From NCBI RefSeq assembly GCF_039535095.1, contig NZ_BAAAWN010000001.1, positions 3,162,001-3,226,000 of the forward strand: a stretch of 64,000 nucleotides of DNA. Reading direction: 5' to 3'. The position numbers were made by a program, and so were the translations under genes. How positions within the stretch are numbered: the stretch's first letter is position 1; each line of letters starts with the position of its first letter. Of the stretch, positions 9,391-18,152 are shown piece by piece. Below the pieces are notes generated by a model that did no database searches, was not told the origin of the DNA, and saw nothing but the letters and a program-made list of their open reading frames with translations. Source of the stretch: Arthrobacter ramosus. GTDB lineage: Bacteria; Actinomycetota; Actinomycetes; Actinomycetales; Micrococcaceae.

Positions 9391-10047
9391 ATGACACCGG
9401 TCCGCACCATCACTGTCACCGGAGAAGGAACCGCTGAAGCCGTTCCCGACCTGCTCACGCTCACGCTCGCCGTCGAGGTCAGGCGCGACGCCGCCGAAGC
9501 TGCGTATGGCGACGCCGGAGCGATCGCCTCGGCTGTGACGGAGGCCTTGCGAGGGCACGGTGTGGCCGGTCTTGACCTGCGGACCAGTGGCCTCAATCTG
9601 CGTGCCGAACTCGTCTGGGCCGAACACCAAGGGCAAAAGGTCACTGGTTATGTTGCATCAACCACCTTGGTTGCCCGGGTCGGCCGGTCGTCAGCGGCCC
9701 CCGCGGCCATTTCCGCCGCGGTGGCTGCTGGCGGTGACAGCCTTCGCATCAACGGGATCGAACAAGGATTCACGGATGCCCCGGCCGTCGCGGCGCGGGC
9801 ACAAGAGGCTGCATGGCGGGAAGCCGAAGCGCAGGCGGCCCGATTTGCCGCACTTGCCGGCGCCCGCTTGGGGCAAGTGCTATCCATCGATCAGCGGCCG
9901 GAGCATGGATCGTCGGTGCCCATGTTGGCCGGTATGCAGCGCGCCTCAGCGAGCGAAGGCGTGGCTATCGAAGCGGGACTGGTAGCGGTTTCCGCGAGCG
10001 TTGTGGTGCAGTGGGAGCTGGATTCGCCCGGGAGTGACGCCGACTGA
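9391..10047 (+). CDS. SIMPL domain (DUF541) protein
   Basis: A 218-aa protein with the SIMPL/DUF541 pattern: ITVTGEGTAEAVPD at the N-terminus, an alternating strand/helix body, and LVAVSASVVVQWEL at the C-terminus. The family's function is poorly defined; members form oligomers and have been linked to oxidative stress or signalling. No signal peptide is seen, unlike many family members that are periplasmic. It stands alone between pheST (divergent) and the convergent pcp. The TAGCAT box at 9379-9384, 6 bases before the ATG, suggests a leaderless mRNA. Confidence 0.85.
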   Translation: MTPVRTITVTGEGTAEAVPDLLTLTLAVEVRRDAAEAAYGDAGAIASAVTEALRGHGVAGLDLRTSGLNLRAELVWAEHQGQKVTGYVASTTLVARVGRSSAAPAAISAAVAAGGDSLRINGIEQGFTDAPAVAARAQEAAWREAEAQAARFAALAGARLGQVLSIDQRPEHGSSVPMLAGMQRASASEGVAIEAGLVAVSASVVVQWELDSPGSDAD

Positions 10048-10075
10048 TCCGTGACCCTAGGTGGGCCGCGCCAGC

Positions 10076-10723
10076 CTAGTGAACAGCTCCCGCGGACAGC
10101 TTCGCGTCCAGAGGAGTCTCAAGCGCAGTGCGAACGACGACGGCGATCCCCCGGCCCATGTCGTGCGTCGCCATCCCAGGCGCGGCACTACCCTTCGGCA
10201 GTTGGGCTTCGTCATAGGGAACGTGGATGAAGCCGCCTCGCGCGCGCGGCGCAACAGCTCTGGAGAGCTCATGCATCAGGGCATAGAACACATGGTTGCA
10301 TACGTACGTCCCGGCGGTCTGCGAGACTTCGGCGCGGATTCCCGCGATCTGCAGCGCTCGCAGCGCGGACTTCACCGGCAGTGTGCTGAAGTACGCCGCG
10401 GGCCCTCCCGGCACCACCGGTTCGTCGATGGGCCTGTTTCCGGTGTTGTCCGGGATTCTGGCGTCATCGCAGTTAATGGCCACGCGCTCCAGGGAGAGCC
10501 GGTCCCGGCCGCCGGCGAGCCCGACGCAGACGACCAACTCCGGGCGCACCCTCCGCATGGCCTCGCGCAGGACCGCAGCGGATTCCCCGAAAATGCACGG
10601 TAGTTCGAGCGTTTCCACTTCATGCCCTTCGGCGCGCAAAATTTCCCGCGCTTCGAGGACTGCAGCCCACGAGGGATTGCTGGAATCGCCGCCAAAAGGT
10701 TCGAATCCCGTCAGCAGAATCAT
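10076..10723 (-). CDS. pcp: Pyroglutamyl-peptidase I
   Basis: A 215-aa C15 cysteine peptidase that removes N-terminal pyroglutamate. It begins MILLTGFEPFGGDSSNPSW, the family N-terminus. The catalytic Glu is in GGRDRLSLERVAIN, the Cys in TAGTYVCNHVFY, and the His in the C-terminal FIHVPYDEAQLP. A TAGGGT box (10730-10735 on the minus strand) sits 6 bases before the ATG, suggesting leaderless translation. It is convergent with the SIMPL gene. Confidence 0.95.
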   Translation of the reverse strand: MILLTGFEPFGGDSSNPSWAAVLEAREILRAEGHEVETLELPCIFGESAAVLREAMRRVRPELVVCVGLAGGRDRLSLERVAINCDDARIPDNTGNRPIDEPVVPGGPAAYFSTLPVKSALRALQIAGIRAEVSQTAGTYVCNHVFYALMHELSRAVAPRARGGFIHVPYDEAQLPKGSAAPGMATHDMGRGIAVVVRTALETPLDAKLSAGAVH

Positions 10724-10772
10724 GAACCCACCCTAGCAACAGCGGACCCGGCTTCCGGGTTCCCCTCTCGAT

Positions 10773-10814
10773 CTTTCACAGGCCTTCTTTCACAGGCCTT
10801 CTTTCACAGGCCTT
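10773..10814. repeat. Three perfect tandem 14-bp repeats
   Basis: The unit CTTTCACAGGCCTT occurs three times head to tail (10773-10786, 10787-10800, 10801-10814). The last copy runs directly into a TTGACA -35-like hexamer (10813-10818) and the SOS box of the next gene. Confidence 0.9.
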
Positions 10815-10823
10815 GACAAGTAT

Positions 10824-10839
10824 TAGAACATATATTCGA
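10824..10839 (+). promoter_or_regulatory. LexA (SOS) box of the radical SAM gene
   Basis: TAGAAC-ATAT-ATTCGA matches the actinobacterial SOS consensus TCGAAC-N4-GTTCGA at 10 of 12 fixed positions. It ends 9 bases before the chosen ATG, so bound LexA would block transcription initiation. Confidence 0.75.
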
Positions 10840-10848
10840 ATGGAGGCC

Positions 10849-11943
10849 ATGAGATGGGACGCACAAGCACTTTCACCACAACGTGGTCCGGCACCCGGAG
10901 ACAACAGCAACAGCGTTCTGTCCGGAGCCGCCCCAGCTTCGGACGCACTGCTGCCGCTGGCCGGGCTTGTGCGTTCCGTCTCAACTCCCGAATTCTCCGG
11001 AGTCACCTTTCATGAGGTCACCGCCAAATCGGTGCTCAACAAGGTGGCGTCCGGTTCCCAGATGCCTTTTGAATGGACGGTCAACCCCTACCGCGGATGC
11101 AGCCACGCCTGTGTCTATTGCTTCGCCCGCAAGAGCCACACCTATCTGGAGTTCGACGCCGGACACGATTTCGATTCCCAAGTGATAGTGAAGATCAACG
11201 CGGCAGAGGTCCTGCGCAAGGAACTGTCCAAACCGTCGTGGGGCCACCATCATGTGGCCCTTGGCACCAATACGGATCCCTACCAGCGGGCAGAGGGCCG
11301 CTACCAGCTGATGCCGGGGATCGTCCGGGCCCTGGCCGATTCCGGTACTCCGTTCTCCATCCTCACCAAGGGAACCCTCCTGGGCCGCGACATCCCCCTC
11401 CTCAAGCATGCCTCCAGCCAAGTGCCCGTGGATCTGGGAATCTCGCTGGCCATGACTGACGAAGCCCTGGCCTCGGCGGTGGAACCGGGCACGCCCGCAC
11501 CGCGCGCCAGGCTCAAGCTCATCCGCCGGCTGCGCGAGGCCGGGCTGCCTTGTGGTGTCATGGCCATGCCCATCCTGCCGTGGCTGACGGACAGCGATGA
11601 CGCCCTGGAGTCGCTCTTTACCGCCCTGTCCGGAGCCGGCGCCACTGGGGTGACTGCCGGGGCGTTGTACCTGAAGCCGGGCACGCGGGAATGGTTCATG
11701 CAATGGCTGGCGGCACACCACCCCCGCCTTGTCGGCAAGTACCAGCGTCTCTACGGCCAAGGCTCGTACGCCTCGAAGGAATACAGGACCTGGTTAACTG
11801 GCCGCATCAACTACTTCAAGGCCCGTCACGGCTTTTCCGGGAGCAGCGGTTTCAGCCACAGGAACGCGACCGCGGGCAAGGAGACATCGGCTTCCCTTCC
11901 ACCGACTTCCTTTCCAACAACTGGTCAGTCCACTCTTTTCTAG
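10849..11943 (+). CDS. Rv2578c-family radical SAM protein
   Basis: A 364-aa protein with the radical SAM cluster motif in NPYRGCSHACVYCFARKSH (CxxxCxxC), followed by the core barrel (LGTNTDPYQRAEG, ILTKGTLLGRDI). The family is related to spore photoproduct lyase-like radical SAM enzymes and is typified by M. tuberculosis Rv2578c; its reaction is not established. The preferred ATG at 10849 has GGAGG just upstream; an in-frame ATG at 10840 overlaps the SOS box. The SOS box suggests DNA-damage control, in line with a repair role (inference). Its stop overlaps the convergent NUDIX gene by 4 bp. Confidence 0.9.
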   Translation: MRWDAQALSPQRGPAPGDNSNSVLSGAAPASDALLPLAGLVRSVSTPEFSGVTFHEVTAKSVLNKVASGSQMPFEWTVNPYRGCSHACVYCFARKSHTYLEFDAGHDFDSQVIVKINAAEVLRKELSKPSWGHHHVALGTNTDPYQRAEGRYQLMPGIVRALADSGTPFSILTKGTLLGRDIPLLKHASSQVPVDLGISLAMTDEALASAVEPGTPAPRARLKLIRRLREAGLPCGVMAMPILPWLTDSDDALESLFTALSGAGATGVTAGALYLKPGTREWFMQWLAAHHPRLVGKYQRLYGQGSYASKEYRTWLTGRINYFKARHGFSGSSGFSHRNATAGKETSASLPPTSFPTTGQSTLF

Positions 11944-12380
11944 CCGAGCAGGCCGGAGGCCACCCGTTCCAGCAGTGCGCGGACAATCGGCAGGTCAGCA
12001 GGAATCCACGGCAAGGTGAACGCCTCCTCTCCATTGCCAAGCGGAACCCATCGGAGTTCATCGTGGTCCTGGAGCGGACGCGGTTCGCCGTCAAGCAGTT
12101 CGGCGAACCATACCCTCATGACGGCCCGCTCGTTCAGGGGCCACCCGGCGCCTGCGTCCGGTTCCACTTCGGCCCCAACCCGGACAGTGATCCCGAGTTC
12201 CTCGAGCAGTTCGCGGTGCAGCGCGTCTTCGAAGGACTCCCCCGCCTCCAGCTTGCCGCCCGGAAACTCCCACATTCCCGCGAATTGCGGCGGGGCGCTG
12301 CGTCTTGCGGCCAGCAGCCGCTTCGGGTTTTCAAGGGAATCGACGACGGCGGCGCCCGCCACGCTTATCAGTCCAGTCAC
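11940..12380 (-). CDS. NUDIX hydrolase, MutT-like (8-oxo-dGTP diphosphatase candidate)
   Basis: A 146-aa protein with a complete Nudix box: GGKLEAGESFEDALHRELLEELG as GX5EX7REUXEEXGU. The flanking AARRSAPPQFAGMWEFPGG is typical of MutT-type oxidised-nucleotide sanitisers. The GTG start is preceded by TAGACT (12387-12392, minus strand) at 6 bases. Convergent with the SOS-associated radical SAM gene, which may place two genome-protection genes side by side (inference). Confidence 0.9.
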   Translation of the reverse strand: MTGLISVAGAAVVDSLENPKRLLAARRSAPPQFAGMWEFPGGKLEAGESFEDALHRELLEELGITVRVGAEVEPDAGAGWPLNERAVMRVWFAELLDGEPRPLQDHDELRWVPLGNGEEAFTLPWIPADLPIVRALLERVASGLLG

Positions 12381-12527
12381 CGCAACAGTCTATTGGCCGT
12401 CAGGTCATCACCCCTGCCTATGGAAGTTGTCACATTCAGGCACATTCGCCGGAGACTCGCACTAAGCTTAAAAGTCGGCTTTATTCCCTTCGAGTGACAT
12501 CCCGCTCGCCCCCCAAGAAACAGGACG

Positions 12528-13736
12528 ATGACCACTACCGCTGTCAGCAAGACCTCCCAAAAGACCGGAAGCCGTCACGTGTCGCTGGCGATCTTCGCCC
12601 TTGCCATGGGTGGATTCGCCATCGGAACCACGGAGTTCACCATGATGGGCTTGCTCAAGGAGATCGAGCAGGGACTCAACATCAGCACTCCCGAGGCCGG
12701 GAACCTCATTTCCGCCTACGCCTTGGGCGTCGTAGTGGGTGCGCCGATCTTCGCGGCGCTGGGCGCCCGGCTCCCCCGCAAGCAACTTGCCTTGGGACTC
12801 ATGCTGTTCCTCTCCATAGCGAACCTGACGTCCTTCATTGCACCGGACTACGGAACCATGTTGATCACGAGGTTTGCCTCGGGACTGCCGCATGGCGCCT
12901 TCTTCGGGATCGCCGCGGTCATTGCGGCGAGCCTGGTTGCTCCCACCAAGCGCGGTTGGGCAATTTCGATGGTCATGGGCGGTCTTACCATCGCCAACGT
13001 CATCGGTGTTCCTGCGGCTACCTGGCTCGGCCAGACTTTCGGGTGGCGCCTGCTCTTCGTGGTGGTGGGAGTCATCGGCCTGGCCACCAGCGTGTTGCTG
13101 TGGAAGTTTGTCCCCTTTGAGCCTGCCCACCCGGAGGCGAGCATCCGCCGGGAACTTGGTGCCCTCAAGCGCATTCAGGTGTGGCTGGCATTGCTGATCG
13201 GAATCATCGGTTTTGGCGGCTTCTTCGCGACCTACACGTACATCTCCCACACCATGACGTCCGTGGCCGGCATCCCACAGTCGCTGATACCCCTCGTAGT
13301 CGCCCTCTACGGACTCGGCATGGTGGCAGGCAATATCCTCGGCGGCCGCATCGCCGACAAGTCCGTCATGGGAACCATCTACCGGGTCCTTCCCCTCATC
13401 GCCTTGGCGCTGGTGGCCTACGCGGTCGCCGCCCACTGGGCGTGGTCGGCATTCATCATGGTCTTCATCGTCGGCGGTATCGGCTCCATGCTTATCCCGC
13501 CGTTGCAGACGCGCCTCCTGGACGCTTCGCCGGACGCCCCATCCTTGGCTTCTTCGCTCAACCACTCCGCCCTCAACATCGCCAACGCCCTCGGCGCGTT
13601 CCTCGGCGGCGTGGTCATCGCTTGGGGCTGGGGATACGTCGCCCCTGCCCTCGTCGGCGCTGTCCTGGCCATCCTTGGGCTCGGCGTCGCGGGCATCAGT
13701 GGCTGGTTGGAGCGCAAGCGGCCGCTGGCGGCATAG
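12528..13736 (+). CDS. MFS transporter, DHA1-type efflux protein
   Basis: A 402-aa integral membrane protein with about 12 predicted helices. It has GTTEFTMMGLL in helix 1 and the motif-A-like GARLPRKQ loop between helices 2 and 3, as in the AraJ/YdhP group of sugar or drug exporters. Substrate unknown. Start ATG with AGGA 2-6 bases upstream. Stands alone; convergent with the CDF transporter. Confidence 0.88.
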   Translation: MTTTAVSKTSQKTGSRHVSLAIFALAMGGFAIGTTEFTMMGLLKEIEQGLNISTPEAGNLISAYALGVVVGAPIFAALGARLPRKQLALGLMLFLSIANLTSFIAPDYGTMLITRFASGLPHGAFFGIAAVIAASLVAPTKRGWAISMVMGGLTIANVIGVPAATWLGQTFGWRLLFVVVGVIGLATSVLLWKFVPFEPAHPEASIRRELGALKRIQVWLALLIGIIGFGGFFATYTYISHTMTSVAGIPQSLIPLVVALYGLGMVAGNILGGRIADKSVMGTIYRVLPLIALALVAYAVAAHWAWSAFIMVFIVGGIGSMLIPPLQTRLLDASPDAPSLASSLNHSALNIANALGAFLGGVVIAWGWGYVAPALVGAVLAILGLGVAGISGWLERKRPLAA

Positions 13737-13782
13737 TGCTGGCGGATAACGCGCCCCCGCCGCTCTCTTGTCGCGGGGCTGC

Positions 13783-14700
13783 TTAGACCTGGACCCGCTC
13801 GACGTCGGGCTCCAGGTAGATGACCCGGGCGATCGGTACTGCAGTGCGGATCCTGAGTTCGGCGGCGTCGATCGCTTTGGCGATCGCCTGACCGGTATCT
13901 GCCGCGCCCACGCTGATCTTCGCGGCGACAAGCAACTCCTCCGGGCCCAGGTGCATGGTCTTGAGGTGGATGATGCGCGTGCCATCGGACTCAATGGCTT
14001 CCGTGATCCGCGCGTTGTCCTCTTTGGTGGCTGATTCGCCGAGTAGCAAGGACTTGGTTTCGACCGCGAGCACGACGGCGATTCCCACAAGAAGCAGGCC
14101 GATCATCCCTGTGCCCGCGGCGTCCCACAAGCCGTTGCCCGTGATGAGGGTCAGGCTCACGCCGAGCAGCGCGAAAACGAGGCCCAGGAGGGCTCCGAAA
14201 TCCTCCAGGAGGATCACGGGCAGTTCCGGTTGCTTGGCGTTGCGGATGAACTTGATCCAGCTTTGTTTGCCGCGCAAGGGATTGGATTCGTGGATTGCGG
14301 TGCGGAAAGAGAAGGATTCCGCCACAATCGCACCGAGCAGCACGGCCAGCGGGACCCACCAGAAATCGCCTTCAATGGCGTGGGGGTGCTGGAATTTCTC
14401 CCCGGATTCGAACAGTGCGAAGAGGCCGCCAACGCTGAACAGCACGATCGAGACAATGAAGGCGTAGATGTAGCGTTCACGGCCATAGCCAAACGGGTGT
14501 TCGGGGCTTGCGGCGCGGTGCGCCCGCTTCCCGCCAAGCAGCAGGAGCAACTGGTTGCCGGAGTCGGCTACCGAGTGGATTGCCTCGGCCAACATCGACG
14601 ACGACATCGTCAGCACGAAGGCGACGAACTTGAGCACAGCGATCGCCAGGTTGGCACTCAATGCCGCCACGATTGCCTTGGTACCGCCATTTGCAGCCAC
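13783..14700 (-). CDS. Cation diffusion facilitator family transporter
   Basis: A 305-aa CDF protein: five to six helices, the SSSMLAEAIHSVADSGNQ metal site in helix 2 (AEAxHSxxD) and HPFGYGRERY after helix 2/3, both typical of the family (Zn/Fe/Mn proton antiport). A C-terminal cytosolic domain ends with REARLY-type ferredoxin-like fold residues (VIYLEPDVERVQV). I place the start at GTG 14700, with AGAGG upstream; the frame stays open to 14835 but the added residues do not look coding. Confidence 0.9.
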   Translation of the reverse strand: MAANGGTKAIVAALSANLAIAVLKFVAFVLTMSSSMLAEAIHSVADSGNQLLLLLGGKRAHRAASPEHPFGYGRERYIYAFIVSIVLFSVGGLFALFESGEKFQHPHAIEGDFWWVPLAVLLGAIVAESFSFRTAIHESNPLRGKQSWIKFIRNAKQPELPVILLEDFGALLGLVFALLGVSLTLITGNGLWDAAGTGMIGLLLVGIAVVLAVETKSLLLGESATKEDNARITEAIESDGTRIIHLKTMHLGPEELLVAAKISVGAADTGQAIAKAIDAAELRIRTAVPIARVIYLEPDVERVQV

Positions 14701-14803
14701 GAAAGCTACACCTCTTCTTCGGTTCAGGGGATGTGAGTGAATCGGCAGGAACGGACCGCGGGGTCGCGCCCCTGCAAGCAATACCGTACCTGTTGAGAAA
14801 TTG

Positions 14804-15700
14804 TCAGGAGGCGTGCTGGGAGCGCGCGCTGGCATAAAGGCACACAGTGGCGGCTGTGCCGAGGTTCAGGCTTTCCGCCGAACCGTAGACGGGCACTGCG
14901 ACACGATGGTCGGCAAGGGCCAGCTCCGAGTCTGAAAGTCCTTGCGCCTCGTTGCCGAACAGCCAGGCCGTCGGGGCTTCGAGTGCGTAGGCGGAAGGCG
15001 CTGCCGACGCGCCCAGGCGGCGTGCCGCGTTCTCGTCCTGAAGTTTGTCCAGGTTGAGGGTGCCGTAACCGTCCGCGGCGAGGATCCCGATGCCGCGCTC
15101 CCTGCAGAGGGCCACCAGTTCCTCGACGTCCGCACCCAGGACAACCGGCAGGTGGAAGAGCGAACCAGCCGTGGACCTCACAGCCTTCGGGTTGTAAATA
15201 TCAACGCTGGAGGCCGTCAGGACCACTGCATCCGCCCCGGCCGCATCAGCGGCCCGAAGTACCGTTCCGGCGTTGCCGGGATCCCGCACTTGGCACATGA
15301 CGGCGATCAGCCGCGGTCCGGCGTCGAGCACTGATTCAAGGCTGACGTCCACAAAACCGCAGACGGCCACAATCCCCTGGGGATTGACGGTGTCCGCCAT
15401 GGCGGCCAGGACATCGTCATTCGCGAGCCGCAAGGCAACGCCGTCGGCGAGCTCGGCCAGTTCAGGGAGCCGGTCCAGGCAGCTTTCGCTCGCGAAGACT
15501 TCGTGTACGATGCCGGGCTCCCCCGCCGCGGCCCGCTCCCGGTGCAGGACCAGCGCCTCGCGGACGGCTTGGGGGCCTTCTGCGAGGAACCGACTGCGCT
15601 TTAAACGGGCCGGGCGCCCTGCAAGCTTCGCGACATCCCTGACCCGATCGGCTCGGGGGTTGGACATCGGAAGTTCTTGCGGGCGCCCGGTTTCGTTCAT
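14804..15700 (-). CDS. TrmH/SpoU-family RNA 2'-O-methyltransferase
   Basis: A 298-aa SPOUT methyltransferase. N-terminal substrate-binding part (RFLAEGPQAVREAL), then knot motifs: MCQVRDPGNAGTVLRAADAAG (motif 1), WLFGNEAQGLSDSEL (motif 2), and VPVYGSAESLNLGTAATVCLY (motif 3). Likely a 23S rRNA ribose methyltransferase. The ATG at 15700 is chosen because a TAAAGT box (15708-15713) lies 7 bases upstream; the ATG at 15667 is an alternative. It follows the infC-rpmI-rplT operon, as is usual in actinobacteria. Confidence 0.92.
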   Translation of the reverse strand: MNETGRPQELPMSNPRADRVRDVAKLAGRPARLKRSRFLAEGPQAVREALVLHRERAAAGEPGIVHEVFASESCLDRLPELAELADGVALRLANDDVLAAMADTVNPQGIVAVCGFVDVSLESVLDAGPRLIAVMCQVRDPGNAGTVLRAADAAGADAVVLTASSVDIYNPKAVRSTAGSLFHLPVVLGADVEELVALCRERGIGILAADGYGTLNLDKLQDENAARRLGASAAPSAYALEAPTAWLFGNEAQGLSDSELALADHRVAVPVYGSAESLNLGTAATVCLYASARSQHAS

Positions 15701-15753
15701 ATACAGAACTTTAGTGGCAGTTGCCACTGTCCCATGAACTGAGGCTACGAGTG

Positions 15754-16284
15754 CTACTCAGCAGCTTCAGCGGCAGGCTTCTTCGCAGCCTTGGCCTTGG
15801 GGGCCTTGGCAGCGGGCTCTTCCTCGGAAACGGAGGCCTTGACTGCCGGAGCAGCCTTGGTAGCCGCAGAAGTCTTGGCGGCAGCCTTCGGAGCGGCTTC
15901 GGCCTTGACGGCCGGAGCGGAGGTGTCGGCAGGCAGGGAATCCTTGGCAACCTTGACCAGCGCGGCGAAAGCGTTGGCGTCGGAAACGGCCAGCTCTGCC
16001 AGCATGCGGCGGTCAACCTCGACCTCAGCGGCCTTCAGGCCCTGGATCAGGCGGTTGTAGGTCAGGCCGTTGGCGCGGGATGCAGCGTTGATGCGCTGGA
16101 TCCAGAGGCGACGGAAGTCACCCTTCTTCTTGCGGCGGTCGCCGTAGCTGTACACAAACGAGTGCAGCAGCTGCTCTTTTGCCTTGCGGTACAGGCGAGA
16201 CCGCTGACCGCGGTAACCCTTGGCCCGTTCAAGGACAACCCGACGCTTCTTGTGGGCGTTTACCGCCCGCTTCACACGTGCCAC
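15754..16284 (-). CDS. rplT: 50S ribosomal protein L20, with long C-terminal tail
   Basis: The first 118 residues or so are canonical L20 ([40 protein letters not shown]). GTG start with AAGGAG 7 bases upstream. After about residue 118 there is a tail of nearly 60 residues rich in Ala, Lys, Pro and Glu, which most L20 proteins lack. Last gene of the infC-rpmI-rplT operon. L20 binds 23S rRNA early in 50S assembly and in some bacteria represses this operon. Confidence 0.96.
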   Translation of the reverse strand: MARVKRAVNAHKKRRVVLERAKGYRGQRSRLYRKAKEQLLHSFVYSYGDRRKKKGDFRRLWIQRINAASRANGLTYNRLIQGLKAAEVEVDRRMLAELAVSDANAFAALVKVAKDSLPADTSAPAVKAEAAPKAAAKTSAATKAAPAVKASVSEEEPAAKAPKAKAAKKPAAEAAE

Positions 16285-16401
16285 GTGCGTACTCCTTCAA
16301 AATTCTTATCCCAAGCTGCTACTGCCGGAAACCCGGCCGGCCTGAGAAGGCTTTGGTGTAGTCGGCAGCCACCGGATGGCAGCAACCAGAAAACTTGGAA
16401 C

Positions 16402-16596
16402 TTAGACGCCGAGCATCTTCTTGATGACCTTGGCATCGCCCTTGAAGACGATCTTGTCGCCGGCAAGGCGACGGGTCAGGGTGGAGGACTTGTGCTCCAG
16501 GTAGTGGCGGCGGTTGGCCTGCTGACGCTTCAGCTTGCCGGTACCGGTCAGCTTGAAGCGCTTCTTAGCACCACTGTGGGTCTTCATCTTCGGCAT
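16402..16596 (-). CDS. rpmI: 50S ribosomal protein L35
   Basis: 64 aa, beginning [20 protein letters not shown] and ending [13 protein letters not shown], the full-length L35 pattern. The ATG has AAGGAG about 10 bases upstream. Middle gene of the conserved infC-rpmI-rplT operon. Confidence 0.98.
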   Translation of the reverse strand: MPKMKTHSGAKKRFKLTGTGKLKRQQANRRHYLEHKSSTLTRRLAGDKIVFKGDAKVIKKMLGV

Positions 16597-16713
16597 GGGA
16601 ACCGATCTCCTTACGTGTCCGCAGACTGGGTCTGCAGTTCTTTCGTGCAGCTACCCCATAGGGGGCGGCTGCTGCTTTCGTGCCGGGCGGAGGGGATGCC
16701 TCCGCCGGCGTGA

Positions 16714-17817
16714 CTAGTTGGTCTTGCGTGCCGCTGGCTTCGGAGCGGCCTTGGGGGCTGCCGGTCGAGCAGCGGGCTTCGGAACCGCGGGCTTCGCCAT
16801 CGGTTTCGGTACTGGCGTGGCAGCAGGCTTGGGGACAGCCGGTACAACAGGCTTCGAAGCTGCCTGCTGAGGAGCCTTTGCCGGTGCCGGCGCCTTCACT
16901 GGTGCCGGTGCCGGTGCGGCAACCGGAGCGGCCACCGGAGCTGCCTCAACCACGGGAGCCTTTTCGACAACCGGGGCTGCTTCAACCACGGGAGCCTTTT
17001 CGACAACCGGGGCTGCTTCAACTACGGGGGCTGCTTCAACCACAGGGGCTTCTTCGGCAACCGCTTCCTCAGCGGCCGGAGTCTCTTCGACTTCAGCAGC
17101 CTCCGCCTCAACGGCGTCGGGAGCGGTTTCCTCGGCCTGGGTTTCCCCAGCCTGAGTCAAGAGTTCCGCCGGGAGCAAGTCCGCGAGTGACTGGGTCAAG
17201 GGAGCATCCTCGCCTGAGACGTCAATCCGGCCTGCAGCCTTGGCTTCATTCTGGGCTTTGGCTTCTGCACGCTGCGCCGCGCGGCGGGCCTCGGCCTTGG
17301 CCTCAGCCTTGTTCTTCAACGGACCAATCACCATGACCATGTTGCGGCCATCGATGCGCGGGCTGGACTCAATCACGCCAACTTCGGCAACATCCTCAGC
17401 GAAGCGCTGCAACAGGCGGATGCCCATTTCAGGACGCTGCTGCTCACGTCCACGGAACTGGATCATGGCCTTCACCTTGTCACCGGCGCCCAGGAAGCGA
17501 AGCGCGTGGCCGCGCTTGGTCTCGTAGTCGTGGGTGTCGATCTTCAGGCGGAAGCGGATTTCCTTGAGAACCGTGTTGGTCTGGTTCTTGCGGGCCTCAC
17601 GGGCTTTGACAGCGGCTTCGTACTTGTACTTGCCGAAGTCCATCAGCTTGCACACCGGAGGCTTCGCCTGCGGTGCAACTTCAACGAGATCCAGGTCAGC
17701 CTCGGCAGCCAGACGCAGGGCGTCCTCAATACGGACGATTCCAACCTGTTCGCCGGCAGGGCCGACCAAACGCACCTCGGGGACGCGGATACGCTCATTG
17801 ATTCTTGGCTCGCTAAT
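16714..17817 (-). CDS. infC: Translation initiation factor IF-3, apparent AUU start, long C-terminal extension
   Basis: IF-3 binds the 30S subunit and checks start-codon/tRNA pairing. The N domain ([16 protein letters not shown]) and C domain ([29 protein letters not shown]) are complete within about 180 residues. The frame has no ATG/GTG/TTG near the family N-terminus; an ATT at 17817 is preceded by AGGAG at 7 bases and gives [12 protein letters not shown], so AUU is the likely start, as in E. coli infC. The next in-frame ATG is 69 bases upstream without a ribosome site. After the C domain comes a tail of about 185 residues rich in Ala, Pro, Val, Glu and Lys, containing a 36-bp tandem repeat. 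Length 367 aa against about 180-200 normally. Confidence 0.93.
   Translation of the reverse strand: MSEPRINERIRVPEVRLVGPAGEQVGIVRIEDALRLAAEADLDLVEVAPQAKPPVCKLMDFGKYKYEAAVKAREARKNQTNTVLKEIRFRLKIDTHDYETKRGHALRFLGAGDKVKAMIQFRGREQQRPEMGIRLLQRFAEDVAEVGVIESSPRIDGRNMVMVIGPLKNKAEAKAEARRAAQRAEAKAQNEAKAAGRIDVSGEDAPLTQSLADLLPAELLTQAGETQAEETAPDAVEAEAAEVEETPAAEEAVAEEAPVVEAAPVVEAAPVVEKAPVVEAAPVVEKAPVVEAAPVAAPVAAPAPAPVKAPAPAKAPQQAASKPVVPAVPKPAATPVPKPMAKPAVPKPAARPAAPKAAPKPAARKTN
16945..17016. repeat. 36-bp tandem repeat inside the infC tail
   Basis: Two 36-bp copies (16945-16980 and 16981-17016), differing only at the first base, with partial copies following. In frame they encode alternating Val-Val-Glu-Ala/Lys-Ala-Pro units of the IF-3 tail. 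Confidence 0.85.
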
Positions 17818-18152
17818 GTCAAAGCTCCTGTTGTTGTGATGAGTATTCCACCGGCAAATAGAGAAGGCCCCCAATTGCTGGCGCAATCGAAGGCCTCGAA
17901 GATCGGAGACGGCCCCTCAATGGAGCGTTCGCACCATTCAAGGCTGACCTTGAACGGTGTCCGACCAGGTACCCGGCAACTTACATCCCCGAAGGGAAAC
18001 GGCTGACGCGGGTGGGAGAGAACTCCGCTTGCAAACTGAAAATCAATTCTACAGAAATCGGCAACCAACCGCACATTAACGATGGGTGGCCGAGCGCTGC
18101 GTGTGCCATGGGAAATGGCAACTTCCAGTCGGTCTGTGACAAGCTTACCAGC
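17818..18152. promoter_or_regulatory. Divergent control region: infC leader and DUF1844 promoter
   Basis: 335 bp without a gene. On the minus strand it holds the infC ribosome site (AGGAG), a smaller IR around AATTGC/GCAATC, the 12-bp hairpin at 17932-17959 and a TAGAAT -10 candidate at 18046-18051, giving a structured leader of about 220 nt. An autoregulatory leader is plausible for this operon but is inferred only from the structures. Confidence 0.55.
17932..17959 (-). promoter_or_regulatory. Stem-loop in the infC leader
   Basis: Arms 17932-17943 and 17948-17959 (CACCGTTCAAGG / CCTTGAATGGTG on the minus strand; 12 pairs including one G-U) with a 4-base loop, about 115 nt before the AUU start. 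Confidence 0.6.

Noticed and set aside
10773..10814. Possible CRISPR array
   Set aside because: 14-bp units in direct contact with no spacers.
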